From: CAMLQK01 sp964654135
GTDB lineage: Bacteria > Patescibacteriota > Saccharimonadia > Saccharimonadales > UBA4665
Direction of reading: 5' to 3'
DNA length: 21,675 bases
NCBI GenBank assembly: GCA_964654135.1
Contig: CAZZHV010000019.1
Span: forward strand, 1-21,675
Of the stretch, positions 1 to 7,331 are shown one piece after another. The notes under the pieces are model-generated. The model was not told the DNA's origin, did no database searches, and saw only the letters and a program-made list of their open reading frames with translations. Position numbers and translations under genes: made by a program. The first letter of the stretch is position 1, and each line of letters begins with the position of its first letter.

Positions 1-75
1 TGGCTGGGACGGAGGGATTCGAACCCCCGAATGCCTGGACCAAAACCAGGTGCCTTACCACTTGGCGACGTCCCA
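1..75 (-). tRNA. trnQ: tRNA-Gln (anticodon TTG)
   Basis: The minus strand folds into a full cloverleaf: acceptor TGGGACG pairing with CGTCCCA, T at position 8, D stem GCC/GGC, anticodon stem CCTGG/CCAGG with loop TTTTGGT (anticodon TTG), a 5-nt variable loop, and a T arm GGGGG/CCCTC with loop TTCGAAT. Discriminator G is followed by an encoded CCA. U at position 1 is typical of bacterial glutamine tRNAs. It lies downstream of accessory unit A, which is on the same strand. Confidence 0.97.
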
Positions 76-125
76 CTACGTTATCAGCGGCCACAATATA
101 TGCGACGTAACAGATAGATTTTACC

Positions 126-154
126 GTATAATGGCGGTTTATTCAATAAGTAAG
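126..154 (-). promoter_or_regulatory. possible tRNA-Gln promoter
   Basis: On the minus strand a TTATAC -10 box (126-131) lies 17 bases after a weak CTTACT -35 (149-154), placing the start about 45 bases before the mature tRNA. The gap 76-189 between the tRNA and unit A shows nothing else. Confidence 0.3.
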
Positions 155-189
155 CTGTGCTTCATCTTTATCGCGGCACTTTTGCGAAG

Positions 190-277
190 GGGTGAAACAC
201 AAGTAGCCAGATATAAACGGAGAGAATGCGCGGCGGAAGCCGGCGATTTTCCGGTTTCCGGCTACTCATGTTCACCC
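190..277 (-). other. unit A 3' hairpin carrying the 3' arm
   Basis: After the stop codon of gene A the minus strand forms a two-box hairpin: GGGTGAA (277-271) pairs with TTCACCC (196-190), and AGTAGCC (266-260) with GGCTACT (208-202), with short unpaired spacers of 4 and 5 bases between boxes. An inner CGGAA/TTCCG stem closes the GC-rich middle. The 3' arm (199-211) is the exact 13-bp reverse complement of the unit's 5' arm at 1076-1088, so the 3' strand can pair either locally or with the leader. No T tract follows. Confidence 0.8.
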
Positions 278-294
278 GTCGTGGTGCGACGTGA

Positions 295-996
295 TCAGTG
301 AATCAGGTGTTGATACGTCACGTCGCAGGGTGTCAGGCTTGCCAGTTCGGCTTCGAGAAGGTTCTCGAAGTAGTCGGGGTCGAACAGTCGCGCCATGACA
401 TCCAGCGGATGGAACGCGAACTTGCTCTTGCCGGCGACCTCGAGCTCTTTGCTGAAGGCTTTGAACTGGACGATGGCGAGGCCTCGGTTGATCCGACCGT
501 GGTGTAGCAGCGCCAGCCAGCTGGGGCTGTACGGCATGCCGACCGTGGTCTCTCCACGTTCCTGCCAGTAGGTCGAACGAAGCAGCAGCTCGTAGAGCGC
601 GGCGATCGCTGCCCACTGGGGGAAGTCATGCTGTGCTTTGGTGAGGCTGAGCTCGTGTCCTTCGTACTTGTAGGTACTGTGGAACGGCAGCGACAGACGG
701 AGGCCTTCGATCTGTGCCTGGGTCAGGTGCTCGTCGACGTCCTTGAGGAACGGCAGGTAGACGCCGAGTCGGCTGATGCGACGTCGTGCGTCTTCGTCGA
801 GCGTGGCTTCTTCCAGGTACCGGAAGGTCGTGAGTTGCGGGGTGTTCAACAGGCTGCGCAGTGAGCCGGTCAGCTCCTCGCGCGAGGCGAGACTCCAGTT
901 GGCGTGCAGCTCGACGAGCAAGTCGTAGAGGCTGATACCGGCGTACTGCACACCATTCTGGTGCGGGCCGAACATGTGCTCGATGGGAGGTTGCAT
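295..996 (-). CDS. unit A cargo protein, unknown function, 233 aa
   Basis: I do not recognise a named family. The ATG at 996 has a GGAG ribosome site 6 bases upstream. There is no signal peptide or membrane segment; the protein looks largely helical and charged. The stretch around residues 130-155 (ALYELLLRSTYWQERGE) resembles the cargo of units C (LTAFYVVARRSDFWAKRFY) and D (LTALYLLTLRSGYWQTQF), and a YLPFL segment before it parallels FVPPY and YIPPF in those proteins, so it is probably a diverged member of the same family. Codons are rich in third-position G/C, unlike vanY and the other core genes nearby. The ORF sits between inverted arms at 199-211 and 1076-1088. Coding status is well supported; function is unknown. 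Confidence 0.8.
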   Translation of the reverse strand: MQPPIEHMFGPHQNGVQYAGISLYDLLVELHANWSLASREELTGSLRSLLNTPQLTTFRYLEEATLDEDARRRISRLGVYLPFLKDVDEHLTQAQIEGLRLSLPFHSTYKYEGHELSLTKAQHDFPQWAAIAALYELLLRSTYWQERGETTVGMPYSPSWLALLHHGRINRGLAIVQFKAFSKELEVAGKSKFAFHPLDVMARLFDPDYFENLLEAELASLTPCDVTYQHLIH

Positions 997-1075
997 GTGC
1001 TACTCCAAGGGCTGTGGTTCTCTCACACGGTGCGAGAAATCTACGCACTATATATTGCGCACATTACTCACACCG

Positions 1076-1088
1076 TCTGGCTACTTGT
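1076..1088 (-). repeat. unit A 5' arm
   Basis: TCTGGCTACTTGT on the plus strand, read as ACAAGTAGCCAGA in the transcript, 80 bases before the start codon. It is an exact 13-bp inverted match to 199-211. Between it and the ATG, ACGGTG/CACCGT and GCGCA/TGCG stems suggest a folded leader. Confidence 0.85.
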
Positions 1089-1096
1089 TAAGGTAT

Positions 1097-1120
1097 CCAA
1101 ACAGTGTTGGACAAAGTATA
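1097..1120 (-). promoter_or_regulatory. unit A -10 box and start-site hairpin
   Basis: A TATACT -10 (1115-1120, minus) has no good -35 at 17 bases. The predicted start falls near 1108, at a small CCAA/TTGG hairpin (1097-1110), giving a leader of about 110 bases before gene A. The stretch 997-1320 between genes A and B holds only this leader, this promoter and the 3' structure of unit B. Confidence 0.45.
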
Positions 1121-1183
1121 CAATAACATTTTCTAGTAAATTTTGCAAAAGACTGCCCTACCCGGCATGCAACCTGCGGGTGG

Positions 1184-1286
1184 TTGGAGATAAGCAGACA
1201 GAATAACACAGGGAGTGTGGAAAGAGACGGCGGTGCCGACATCTAGACATAAAAACGCCCTGTATCACGCAACTGCTTATATCCAA
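1184..1286 (-). other. unit B 3' hairpin carrying the 3' arm
   Basis: Downstream of gene B, TTGGAGATAAGCAG (1184-1197) pairs with CTGCTTATATCCAA (1273-1286) with one mismatch, and an inner ACAGGG/CCCTGT stem (1208-1213 with 1258-1263) extends the structure. The 3' arm AGATAAGCAGACA (1188-1200 on plus) is an exact 13-bp inverted match to 1853-1865, so local and long-range pairing compete. Confidence 0.8.
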
Positions 1287-1320
1287 TGGTATGTCGCCGA
1301 GTCTGGCGGTCACCGTGTGG

Positions 1321-1734
1321 TCACAGTACGCTCGCAACGAGCAGGCCCACAAGGGTGACGTACCGAATCATCAGGACGACGAGCAACAGCCAGCCAGTCT
1401 TGGGATGCGGGGTAAGGTCGGTGTTGCAGTTGCAGCTTCGCTCGTGGCCGTCCTTGCACCGTTCGGTGCCAGTGACGAAGATCGTCGCGAACACCATGTA
1501 CACGAAGGTGAACACCAGGAGCGAGACCCCTATCAGGTTCTGGGGGTCGTTGGCGCTGGTCAGGTACACCATGATCGCGGCAAGGAACAGTACGCACATG
1601 AGGCCCTCGGAACTCCAGCTGGAGCCCTCGATCTCGGCAAACTTGCCCTTTTTGACGAACATGGCGTGTCGGAACCCGATCGGCAGGCCTGCTAATGCAA
1701 GCACTACGGCAACGCCGAAACACCAGGAATTCAT
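1321..1734 (-). CDS. unit B cargo: four-helix membrane protein, 137 aa
   Basis: Unknown family. I chose the ATG at 1734 over the one at 1797 because a GGAGA site lies 9 bases before it and translation then begins straight into the first membrane helix. Four hydrophobic segments are visible at about residues 3-20, 45-62, 69-88 and 114-136. The loop between helices 3 and 4 carries a compact Cys/His patch (CKDGHERSCNCN) that could bind metal or form disulfides; this is inference. It shares the flanking architecture of the other units but not the sequence of their proteins, so the cargo is variable. It could be a helper or immunity partner of protein A, but adjacency is the only support. Confidence 0.75.
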   Translation of the reverse strand: MNSWCFGVAVVLALAGLPIGFRHAMFVKKGKFAEIEGSSWSSEGLMCVLFLAAIMVYLTSANDPQNLIGVSLLVFTFVYMVFATIFVTGTERCKDGHERSCNCNTDLTPHPKTGWLLLVVLMIRYVTLVGLLVASVL

Positions 1735-1852
1735 TTGCCTGGGTCTCCATTCTGCATGCGTCTCTCCGCATTTTGCGGCTGTATTATCCGAATACACGAG
1801 ACGGGATGATGATCCGGCAGCAGTGCTGTGCCATCAGCTCGCCTCGTATGTT

Positions 1853-1865
1853 TGTCTGCTTATCT
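1853..1865 (-). repeat. unit B 5' arm
   Basis: TGTCTGCTTATCT on plus, AGATAAGCAGACA in the transcript, 118 bases before the chosen start. Exact 13-bp inverted match to 1188-1200. Its AAGCAGACA core is shared with the arms of units C and D. Confidence 0.85.
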
Positions 1866-1875
1866 AACTATGTAC

Positions 1876-1933
1876 GTCATCGACTTTTGGTCGAGACTGG
1901 GCGTATGATACTCCCAAATTGTATATAATGCAA
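1876..1933 (-). promoter_or_regulatory. unit B promoter and start-site hairpin
   Basis: TTGCAT (1928-1933), 17-base spacer, TATCAT (1905-1910) on the minus strand predicts a start near 1898. A hairpin begins right there: GTC-TCGAC on one side with GTCGA-GAC on the other (1876-1897, one bulged base). The promoter lies between vanY and unit B, outside the inverted arms. Confidence 0.65.
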
Positions 1934-1977
1934 CATTATTTGGAAATTGCTACGCCCATGTCTGCCTGTATCTGTTT

Positions 1978-2760
1978 TTAGTAGTTGGCAGCAGCGCCGG
2001 TACCAAAGAAATCCTCGAGTGTTAGGACGCCGGTATTGTGCATTTCGGTTGCTAAGTCGACGCCAATGTAGCGAATGTGCCATGGCTCATATATATAGCC
2101 GGTAACGTTTTGTAATCCCTGAGGATAGCGAATGATAAACCCATACTTATATGCGTTGGCAGCCAGCCATTTGCCCTCTGGGGTTGTGCCAAAGCATTCC
2201 TCGACGTCACATTCGGGGTGACTAACACTGCCAAGGTCGGCTGCTAAGCCTGTTTGGTGTTCGCTGTATCCTGGTCGAGCACTCTGGGTATCTGCCACAG
2301 CTTTGCCTTGTTGCTGTACGTACCGGTTGTAGAGACTCACTTGGAAGCTGTACGAACGGTAGCCACTCTGCAAGTTCAAACCTATGCCCTCAGTTTTAGC
2401 AGCTGCAACCATGGTTTCGAGCGCTGCTGCCATTGGCTGACGCACTTGCTTTTCGGTGCTTGTAATGTTGCTGCGCAATGGAATGGTTGGCACGACAAGA
2501 TCGCTCGGTGCATATGTCTTAGGGTTGAGCGGTCGCTGTTTGTTGGCGATAACCCAAATGCTGGTCGGATCGGTTAACGAATATTTGCTCTTGTCAAAGC
2601 CAGCTGGGGCACTTGTATCTGTACTAGCGGTGTGGTGTGTTGTGCTCTGTTTGGTATGTGATGAAGTTGTTTTGTGCGTGTCATCACGCTTGACCCACCA
2701 AAATCCAGCAGCAAGAACGGCAATTAAAATGATAAAAATAGCAATTTGTTTCTTTTTCAT
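1978..2760 (-). CDS. vanY: VanY-family D-alanyl-D-alanine carboxypeptidase, 260 aa
   Basis: Zinc peptidase of the M15B family, which trims the terminal D-Ala from peptidoglycan stem peptides outside the membrane. The zinc and catalytic motifs are present: YSEHQTGLAADLG and EPWHIRYIG, the usual SxHxxGxAxD and ExxWH signatures. The N-terminus (MKKKQ, then a hydrophobic stretch to about residue 22) is a signal anchor, followed by a Ser/Thr/His-rich linker before the catalytic domain. The start at 2760 is preferred over an upstream in-frame extension because it gives a clean anchor and sits 6 bases after a -10 box. It is divergent from the envelope operon that follows, consistent with cell-wall remodelling. 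Confidence 0.9.
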   Translation of the reverse strand: MKKKQIAIFIILIAVLAAGFWWVKRDDTHKTTSSHTKQSTTHHTASTDTSAPAGFDKSKYSLTDPTSIWVIANKQRPLNPKTYAPSDLVVPTIPLRSNITSTEKQVRQPMAAALETMVAAAKTEGIGLNLQSGYRSYSFQVSLYNRYVQQQGKAVADTQSARPGYSEHQTGLAADLGSVSHPECDVEECFGTTPEGKWLAANAYKYGFIIRYPQGLQNVTGYIYEPWHIRYIGVDLATEMHNTGVLTLEDFFGTGAAANY

Positions 2761-2766
2761 GCTCCT

Positions 2767-2796
2767 ATAATAGTGCGAAAATTGGTACAATGTAAA
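2767..2796 (-). promoter_or_regulatory. vanY promoter, near-leaderless
   Basis: TTTACA (2791-2796), 18 bases, TATTAT (2767-2772) on the minus strand. Only six bases separate the -10 box from the vanY ATG, so the transcript would start at or within a base or two of the start codon. Confidence 0.6.
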
Positions 2797-2810
2797 AAGT
2801 ATCGCAATAT
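2782..2810 (+). promoter_or_regulatory. promoter of the envelope operon
   Basis: TTGGTA (2782-2787), 17-base spacer, CAATAT (2805-2810), back to back and overlapping with the vanY promoter. It predicts a leader of about 40 bases for the hydrolase gene. Confidence 0.5.
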
Positions 2811-2855
2811 CAATAAAAATTGCCTTTTCAGGGTGGGAGGCAAAAGGTTCAAAGA

Positions 2856-3791
2856 ATGGCAAAAACACCACCAGATCCATCTGAATACATTTTCCCTCTC
2901 AATATGAACGGCCTGCAAGGTCGTATGATGCACCTCCCTGCTCCCAAGGGGCGTAACCGCGAGATTCTCCTCGTGTATGGCCACCACTCGAGCTTGGAGC
3001 GTTGGTATGGTTTGGCTCAAGTTCTCAACCGTTATGGCGCCGTTACTATGCCCGATCTACCAGGTTTTGGTGGCATGGATAGTCTATATAAGATCGACAA
3101 AAAGCCGAGCATCGACAACTTAGCCGACTATTTGGCTGCATTTGTAAAGATGCGCTACAAGCATCGCCGCGTAACTATCGTGGGCATGTCATTTGGTTTT
3201 GTAGTAGTAACTCGTATGTTGCAGCGCTTCCCTGACCTGGCCAAAAAAGTCGATATTCTCGTAAGTTTGGTGGGCTTTGCTCACAAAGACGACTTTACCT
3301 TTAGTAAGCGCCGTTACTGGGCATTTCGTGCAGGTGCAGGCTTCTTTGGTTTGCCTATTATTGCCAATATGTTCCGTGGCATTGCACTACACCCGGCAGT
3401 TTTGCGCGCTGTGTATGCCAAAACACCAAACGCCAAGCACAAGTTTGCCGACCTAAGCCCCGAAGAACATCGCAAGATGCTCGATGTCGAAGTTGACCTG
3501 TGGCGCGATAACGATGTTCGCACCTACATGTACACCACAACGCAATTCCTTAAGTTCGATAACTGTAAATCCCAGATCGACCTCCCTGTTTGGCATGTGG
3601 GCGTCAAGAATGACCACTTCTTTGACAATAACCTTGTCGAGCAACACATGCGTATTATTTTCAACGATTTCCATGGCATGGCAATCAACATGACCAAGCA
3701 CGCTCCAACAGTGATAGCAGAGGCCAAAGACGCCGCTCCATTTGTGCCGCCCAAGCTCCGAAAGGTGCTATCTCAAGCTGGCAACAAGTAA
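2856..3791 (+). CDS. alpha/beta hydrolase-fold protein, 311 aa
   Basis: Start ATG at 2856 with an AAAGG site 9 bases upstream. The alpha/beta hydrolase fold shows as an early strand followed by YGHHSSLERW (oxyanion region), DLPGFGG, and the nucleophile elbow IVGMSFG with Ser112. A late DH pair in the segment GVKNDHFF and a further His in MTKHAPT are candidates for the acid and base of the triad. There is no signal peptide. It is the first gene of an operon with two glycosyltransferases and an AI-2E-family protein, so a lipid or glycolipid ester substrate is plausible but unproven. Confidence 0.85.
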   Translation: MAKTPPDPSEYIFPLNMNGLQGRMMHLPAPKGRNREILLVYGHHSSLERWYGLAQVLNRYGAVTMPDLPGFGGMDSLYKIDKKPSIDNLADYLAAFVKMRYKHRRVTIVGMSFGFVVVTRMLQRFPDLAKKVDILVSLVGFAHKDDFTFSKRRYWAFRAGAGFFGLPIIANMFRGIALHPAVLRAVYAKTPNAKHKFADLSPEEHRKMLDVEVDLWRDNDVRTYMYTTTQFLKFDNCKSQIDLPVWHVGVKNDHFFDNNLVEQHMRIIFNDFHGMAINMTKHAPTVIAEAKDAAPFVPPKLRKVLSQAGNK

Positions 3792-3799
3792 AATCGTGC

Positions 3800-3805
3800 T
3801 ATACT
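3800..3805 (+). promoter_or_regulatory. internal -10 box before the first GT4 gene
   Basis: TATACT lies 10 bases before the ATG at 3816, with no ribosome site between. This would give a transcript with almost no leader in addition to read-through from the hydrolase. Confidence 0.4.
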
Positions 3806-3815
3806 GGACGTAATT

Positions 3816-4949
3816 ATGAAAATCGGACTAGTTTGCCCGTATAACGTTGCTAAGGGTGGCGGCGTACAAGAAATCGTTTTTGCCACCCAGGCAGAATTGC
3901 TCTCACGAGGACATGAGGTGTATGTTATTACTCCTCAACCACGCGAGTACGATGCCGAAAGCGCAAAGCGCAAGAATATTATTTTTGTTGGTTCGGCAGC
4001 CGATTTTAACTCTCCGCTTCACACGACTATTCAGGTGTCTGCCGGCCTCAACGACGACATCGACAATATGCTCGAACATCACAACTTCGACATTTTGCAT
4101 TTCCACGAGCCATGGGTACCAGTGCTGAGCCGCCAGATTTTAACTCGCTCCAACACTGTTAATGTAGCGACATTCCACGCTAATATTCCTAAGACCATGA
4201 TGAGCCGCACCGTCGTTAAGGTGGTTACGCCCTATACTAAGTCGGTGCTCAAGTACATTCATAAGTTTACTGCCGTGTCCGACGCTGCTGCCGAATACGT
4301 CTGTACACTCACCGAACAGCCAGTGGCGATTATTCCAAACGGTATCGACCTTGACCGCTACAAAGCGCCTGCCCGTCGTGCCGACAAGCGCAAACACAAG
4401 ACCATTTTCTATGTTGGCCGCCTCGAAGGTCGCAAGGGCGTGAAATACCTTTTGCAGGCCTTTGCATCGGTTCAGGAAAAAGACCCAGAAACATCTCTGA
4501 TAATTGCCGGCGACGGCCCTGAGCGTGAAAAGCTCGAAATGCTTGCCGACGATCTTAAACTGCGCAATGTAACCTTTGCGGGCTATATTTCCGAAGAAGA
4601 AAAGCTCAAATACATGAAGGATGCCGACTTATTTACGGCACCAGCTCTGTACGGCGAAAGTTTTGGTATTGTACTTCTCGAAGCTATGGCCAGTGGTTTG
4701 GTAACTGTTGCTGGCGATAACCCTGGCTATTCATCTGTTATGCAAGGCCTCGGCACCATCTCTTTGGTAGACCCTAAAGATAGCGACGAATACGCCCGCC
4801 GCCTCCACCTGCTACTTAACGAACCTGATCTGCGCAAGCTATGGCGTGCTTGGGCTGCCGACGAAATCAAGCAGTATTCTTATCCTAATGTTGTCTCTCA
4901 GTACGAAGAAATCTACGACCAGGCACTCAAAAACCATGGAAACGACTAA
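3816..4949 (+). CDS. GT4-family glycosyltransferase (PimA-like), 377 aa
   Basis: GT-B fold, retaining glycosyltransferase that moves a sugar from a nucleotide-sugar to an acceptor, often a membrane lipid. The N-terminal acceptor domain opens with MKIGLVCPYNVAKGGGVQE, the glycine-rich loop typical of GT4, and carries the HFHEPW motif. The C-terminal donor domain shows FYVGRLEGRKG, the IIAGDGPE strand-turn, and the E-x7-E signature in GESFGIVLLEAMASG. It resembles phosphatidylinositol mannosyltransferases, but donor and acceptor cannot be read from sequence. Its stop overlaps the next GT4 gene by 14 bases, indicating coupled translation. Confidence 0.92.
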   Translation: MKIGLVCPYNVAKGGGVQEIVFATQAELLSRGHEVYVITPQPREYDAESAKRKNIIFVGSAADFNSPLHTTIQVSAGLNDDIDNMLEHHNFDILHFHEPWVPVLSRQILTRSNTVNVATFHANIPKTMMSRTVVKVVTPYTKSVLKYIHKFTAVSDAAAEYVCTLTEQPVAIIPNGIDLDRYKAPARRADKRKHKTIFYVGRLEGRKGVKYLLQAFASVQEKDPETSLIIAGDGPEREKLEMLADDLKLRNVTFAGYISEEEKLKYMKDADLFTAPALYGESFGIVLLEAMASGLVTVAGDNPGYSSVMQGLGTISLVDPKDSDEYARRLHLLLNEPDLRKLWRAWAADEIKQYSYPNVVSQYEEIYDQALKNHGND

Positions 4950-6084
4950 GCCGCTCAAAGTTGGTTTTGTTCTCGACGACTCACTCGACACACCCGATGG
5001 TGTGCAACAATACATTCTAACGCTCGGCAATTGGCTCAAAAGCCAGGGTCACGATGTGCATTACATTGTTGGCCAAACTAAGCGTACTGACATGGATGAC
5101 ATTCATAGCATTGGGCGCAACGTTAAAGTGCGTTTTAACCAGAACCGCATGTCGATGCCATTGCCTGTTTCGCGGAAGGCTATTCGCACTCTTCTAAGGC
5201 GCGAAGATTTTGACGTGTTACACGTGCAGCTTCCGTACAGCCCTTTTTTGGCTGGCCGCGTTATTAAGGAAGCTCCAGATCATACCGCGGTGGTGGGTAC
5301 GTTCCATATCGCACCGCACTCTCGCATGGTGCACACCGCAAACCATCTGTTGCGTATGCTTACGAGGCGCTCCTTAAAGCGTTTCGACGAAATTATGAGC
5401 GTTTCGCCGGTTGCGCAAGAATTTGCTCAGGCAACATTCGCAATCAAGAGCCAGATTGTCCCAAACACCGTTGAACTATCGTCATATATGAGTGCTACGG
5501 CGTTGCCGGAATATAAAGCCGTGCAGACGATTGTTTTTGTTGGTCGTTTGGTAGAGCGCAAAGGCTGCCAGCATCTGTTGCGGGCTATCGCATATATGCA
5601 GAAACACGAAACTTTCGACCACGCATACAAAGTAGTTATCTGTGGTTTTGGTCCACTCGAGAAGTCGCTCAAGGAATTTGTAATTGATAATCATCTCGAA
5701 TCTATCGTCGAGTTTAAGGGCTTTATCGAAGAAGCCGATAAGCCGCGATATATGGCCTCGGCTGATATTGCCGTCTTCCCCAGTACCGGTGGCGAAAGCT
5801 TTGGTATTGTGTTGGTAGAGGCGATGGCCGCCGCCCGGGGCGCAGTTATTGCCGGCAATAATCCCGGCTATTCATCTGTTATGGCTAAGCATCCAGAAGC
5901 CTTATTTGACCCCAAGGACGCGGCTGGCCTGGCAAACACTATTGCCACGCTCCTGCGCAATCCAGATAAACGTAAGGCAGCACATGCCTGGCAATTATCA
6001 GAGGTAAGGCAGTATGATACACCCGAAGTTGGTACTAAAGTCATTGATGTCTATACGGCAGCATTGCATAAGCGTAGAGGTTAA
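4936..6084 (+). CDS. second GT4-family glycosyltransferase, 382 aa
   Basis: Paralogue of the preceding gene. The ATG at 4936 lies inside the end of that gene; a longer upstream reading frame is ignored because the domain begins at LKVGFVLDDSLDTPDGVQQ. The donor domain carries FVGRLVERKG, VICGFGP and GESFGIVLVEAMAAARG. The shared NPGYSSVM segment in both enzymes points to tandem duplication. Two adjacent GT4 enzymes fit sequential sugar additions to one acceptor, for example a di-glycosylated lipid anchor; that is inference. Confidence 0.92.
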   Translation: METTKPLKVGFVLDDSLDTPDGVQQYILTLGNWLKSQGHDVHYIVGQTKRTDMDDIHSIGRNVKVRFNQNRMSMPLPVSRKAIRTLLRREDFDVLHVQLPYSPFLAGRVIKEAPDHTAVVGTFHIAPHSRMVHTANHLLRMLTRRSLKRFDEIMSVSPVAQEFAQATFAIKSQIVPNTVELSSYMSATALPEYKAVQTIVFVGRLVERKGCQHLLRAIAYMQKHETFDHAYKVVICGFGPLEKSLKEFVIDNHLESIVEFKGFIEEADKPRYMASADIAVFPSTGGESFGIVLVEAMAAARGAVIAGNNPGYSSVMAKHPEALFDPKDAAGLANTIATLLRNPDKRKAAHAWQLSEVRQYDTPEVGTKVIDVYTAALHKRRG

Positions 6085-6098
6085 AGGATAATACAAAT

Positions 6099-7232
6099 AT
6101 GTTTGGCTTTCACTCTTCAAAAAACACACACAAGGTCGAAGTAACTGTCAGCAACCGCACCGTTGTTCGCGTACTTCTCCTAACACTACTATCATTCATC
6201 GGGCTTTTGGCCGTTAAACAAGCAACACATGCTTTGGTGCTCATCTTTACGGCATTCTTCTTGTCGCTAGCACTTAATGCACCCGTGCGCTGGCTATCCA
6301 ACCGTATACCTGGCAAACGTAAAGGCAGCCGCGTTGTCGGTACTGCACTGTCATTCGTCGTAATTATTGGTATTTTGGCAGCCTTTTTGGCAAGTATCGT
6401 TCCTCCGCTGGTACGCCAGACAAATACTTTTATTAGTGCCGCACCGCATCTTATCGAAGAAGTTCGTGGCCAAGATGGTCCAATCGGCGAAATTGTCCGT
6501 AAGTACCACCTACAGAAACAGGTCGATAACCTATCGAGCCAATTGTCCGATCGCCTCAAAAACGCTTCGGGCTATGCGTTTGATACCGCTAAGGGTGTAG
6601 GCAGCAGCATTTTCTCTGTTTTGACCATCTTAGTACTTACCTACATGATGCTTATAGAAGGTCCACGTTGGCTTAAATTGTTTGAACGCTTCGTACCTCG
6701 CGAGCACCACCCTCGTCTTGAGGCTTTGGCCGCCGACATGTACAAAGTCGTAAAAGGCTACGTCAACGGCCAAGTAACTCTGGCGGCAATTGCCGCACTC
6801 ATGCTCTTACCGGCGCTACTTATTTTACATGTGAGTTACCCGGCGGCGCTGATTGTCGTGGTCTTTATTTGTGGTCTTATCCCAATGGTCGGTCACACAA
6901 TTGGTGCAATTATTGTGACGACGGTTGCACTGTTCCACTCTTTCCCAGCCGCGCTTATTATTCTTGGCTACTACATTTTGTACCAACAGATCGAGAACTA
7001 CATTATCCAGCCACGCGTTCAGGCTAACTCTACCAACATGTCGCCATTGCTCGTTTTCGCCTCTGTAATTATCGGTGTTAACTTTGGTGGATTGTTCGGC
7101 GGTCTTGTCGCTATTCCTGTTGCTGGCTGCGTCCGTATCTTGGTACTCGATTACATGCACAACAAACACCTCATCGACGCCGAAGAGGAAGAAGAACTTA
7201 CGACTCACCCCGAAACTGCTGAACTCAAATAG
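6099..7232 (+). CDS. AI-2E family transporter-like membrane protein, 377 aa
   Basis: Polytopic membrane protein of the AI-2E/UPF0118 family, whose members are described as exporters or ion antiporters. Several hydrophobic segments are visible: two near the N-terminus (about residues 25-60), one at about 82-105, one at about 168-186, and a C-terminal cluster from about 225 to 355. A soluble loop at about 110-165 and the late GLIPMVGHTIG and FGGLFGG stretches fit the family. An AGGAT site precedes the ATG. Last gene of the envelope operon. I see no clear intrinsic terminator before unit C. Confidence 0.88.
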   Translation: MFGFHSSKNTHKVEVTVSNRTVVRVLLLTLLSFIGLLAVKQATHALVLIFTAFFLSLALNAPVRWLSNRIPGKRKGSRVVGTALSFVVIIGILAAFLASIVPPLVRQTNTFISAAPHLIEEVRGQDGPIGEIVRKYHLQKQVDNLSSQLSDRLKNASGYAFDTAKGVGSSIFSVLTILVLTYMMLIEGPRWLKLFERFVPREHHPRLEALAADMYKVVKGYVNGQVTLAAIAALMLLPALLILHVSYPAALIVVVFICGLIPMVGHTIGAIIVTTVALFHSFPAALIILGYYILYQQIENYIIQPRVQANSTNMSPLLVFASVIIGVNFGGLFGGLVAIPVAGCVRILVLDYMHNKHLIDAEEEEELTTHPETAELK

Positions 7233-7240
7233 CAATCTAT

Positions 7241-7293
7241 TTGTAGATAATACAAGTATCTTATATATTAGGTGTTGAGGTTTTGCCTCAACA
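7241..7293 (+). promoter_or_regulatory. unit C promoter and start-site hairpin
   Basis: TTGTAG (7241-7246), 17 bases, TATATT (7264-7269) predicts a start near 7275. A perfect 8-bp hairpin, TGTTGAGG/CCTCAACA with loop TTTTG (7273-7293), begins at that position and abuts the 5' arm. Confidence 0.7.
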
Positions 7294-7307
7294 TACAAGC
7301 AGACAAG
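7293..7307 (+). repeat. unit C 5' arm
   Basis: ATACAAGCAGACAAG, an exact 15-bp inverted match to 8094-8108. It starts on the last base of the leader hairpin and ends 24 bases before the GTG start. Confidence 0.88.
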
Positions 7308-7331
7308 CTGTACTCGAGAGAGGTGACATTC

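Noticed and set aside
272..629. Other open frames antisense or out of frame to genes A, C, D and E
   Set aside because: They are by-products of GC-rich codon use: low-complexity Arg/Pro/Ser translations, no ribosome sites and no similarity among units.
2761..2880. N-terminal extension of the VanY protein
   Set aside because: The extra 40 codons cover both divergent promoters and would bury the signal anchor.
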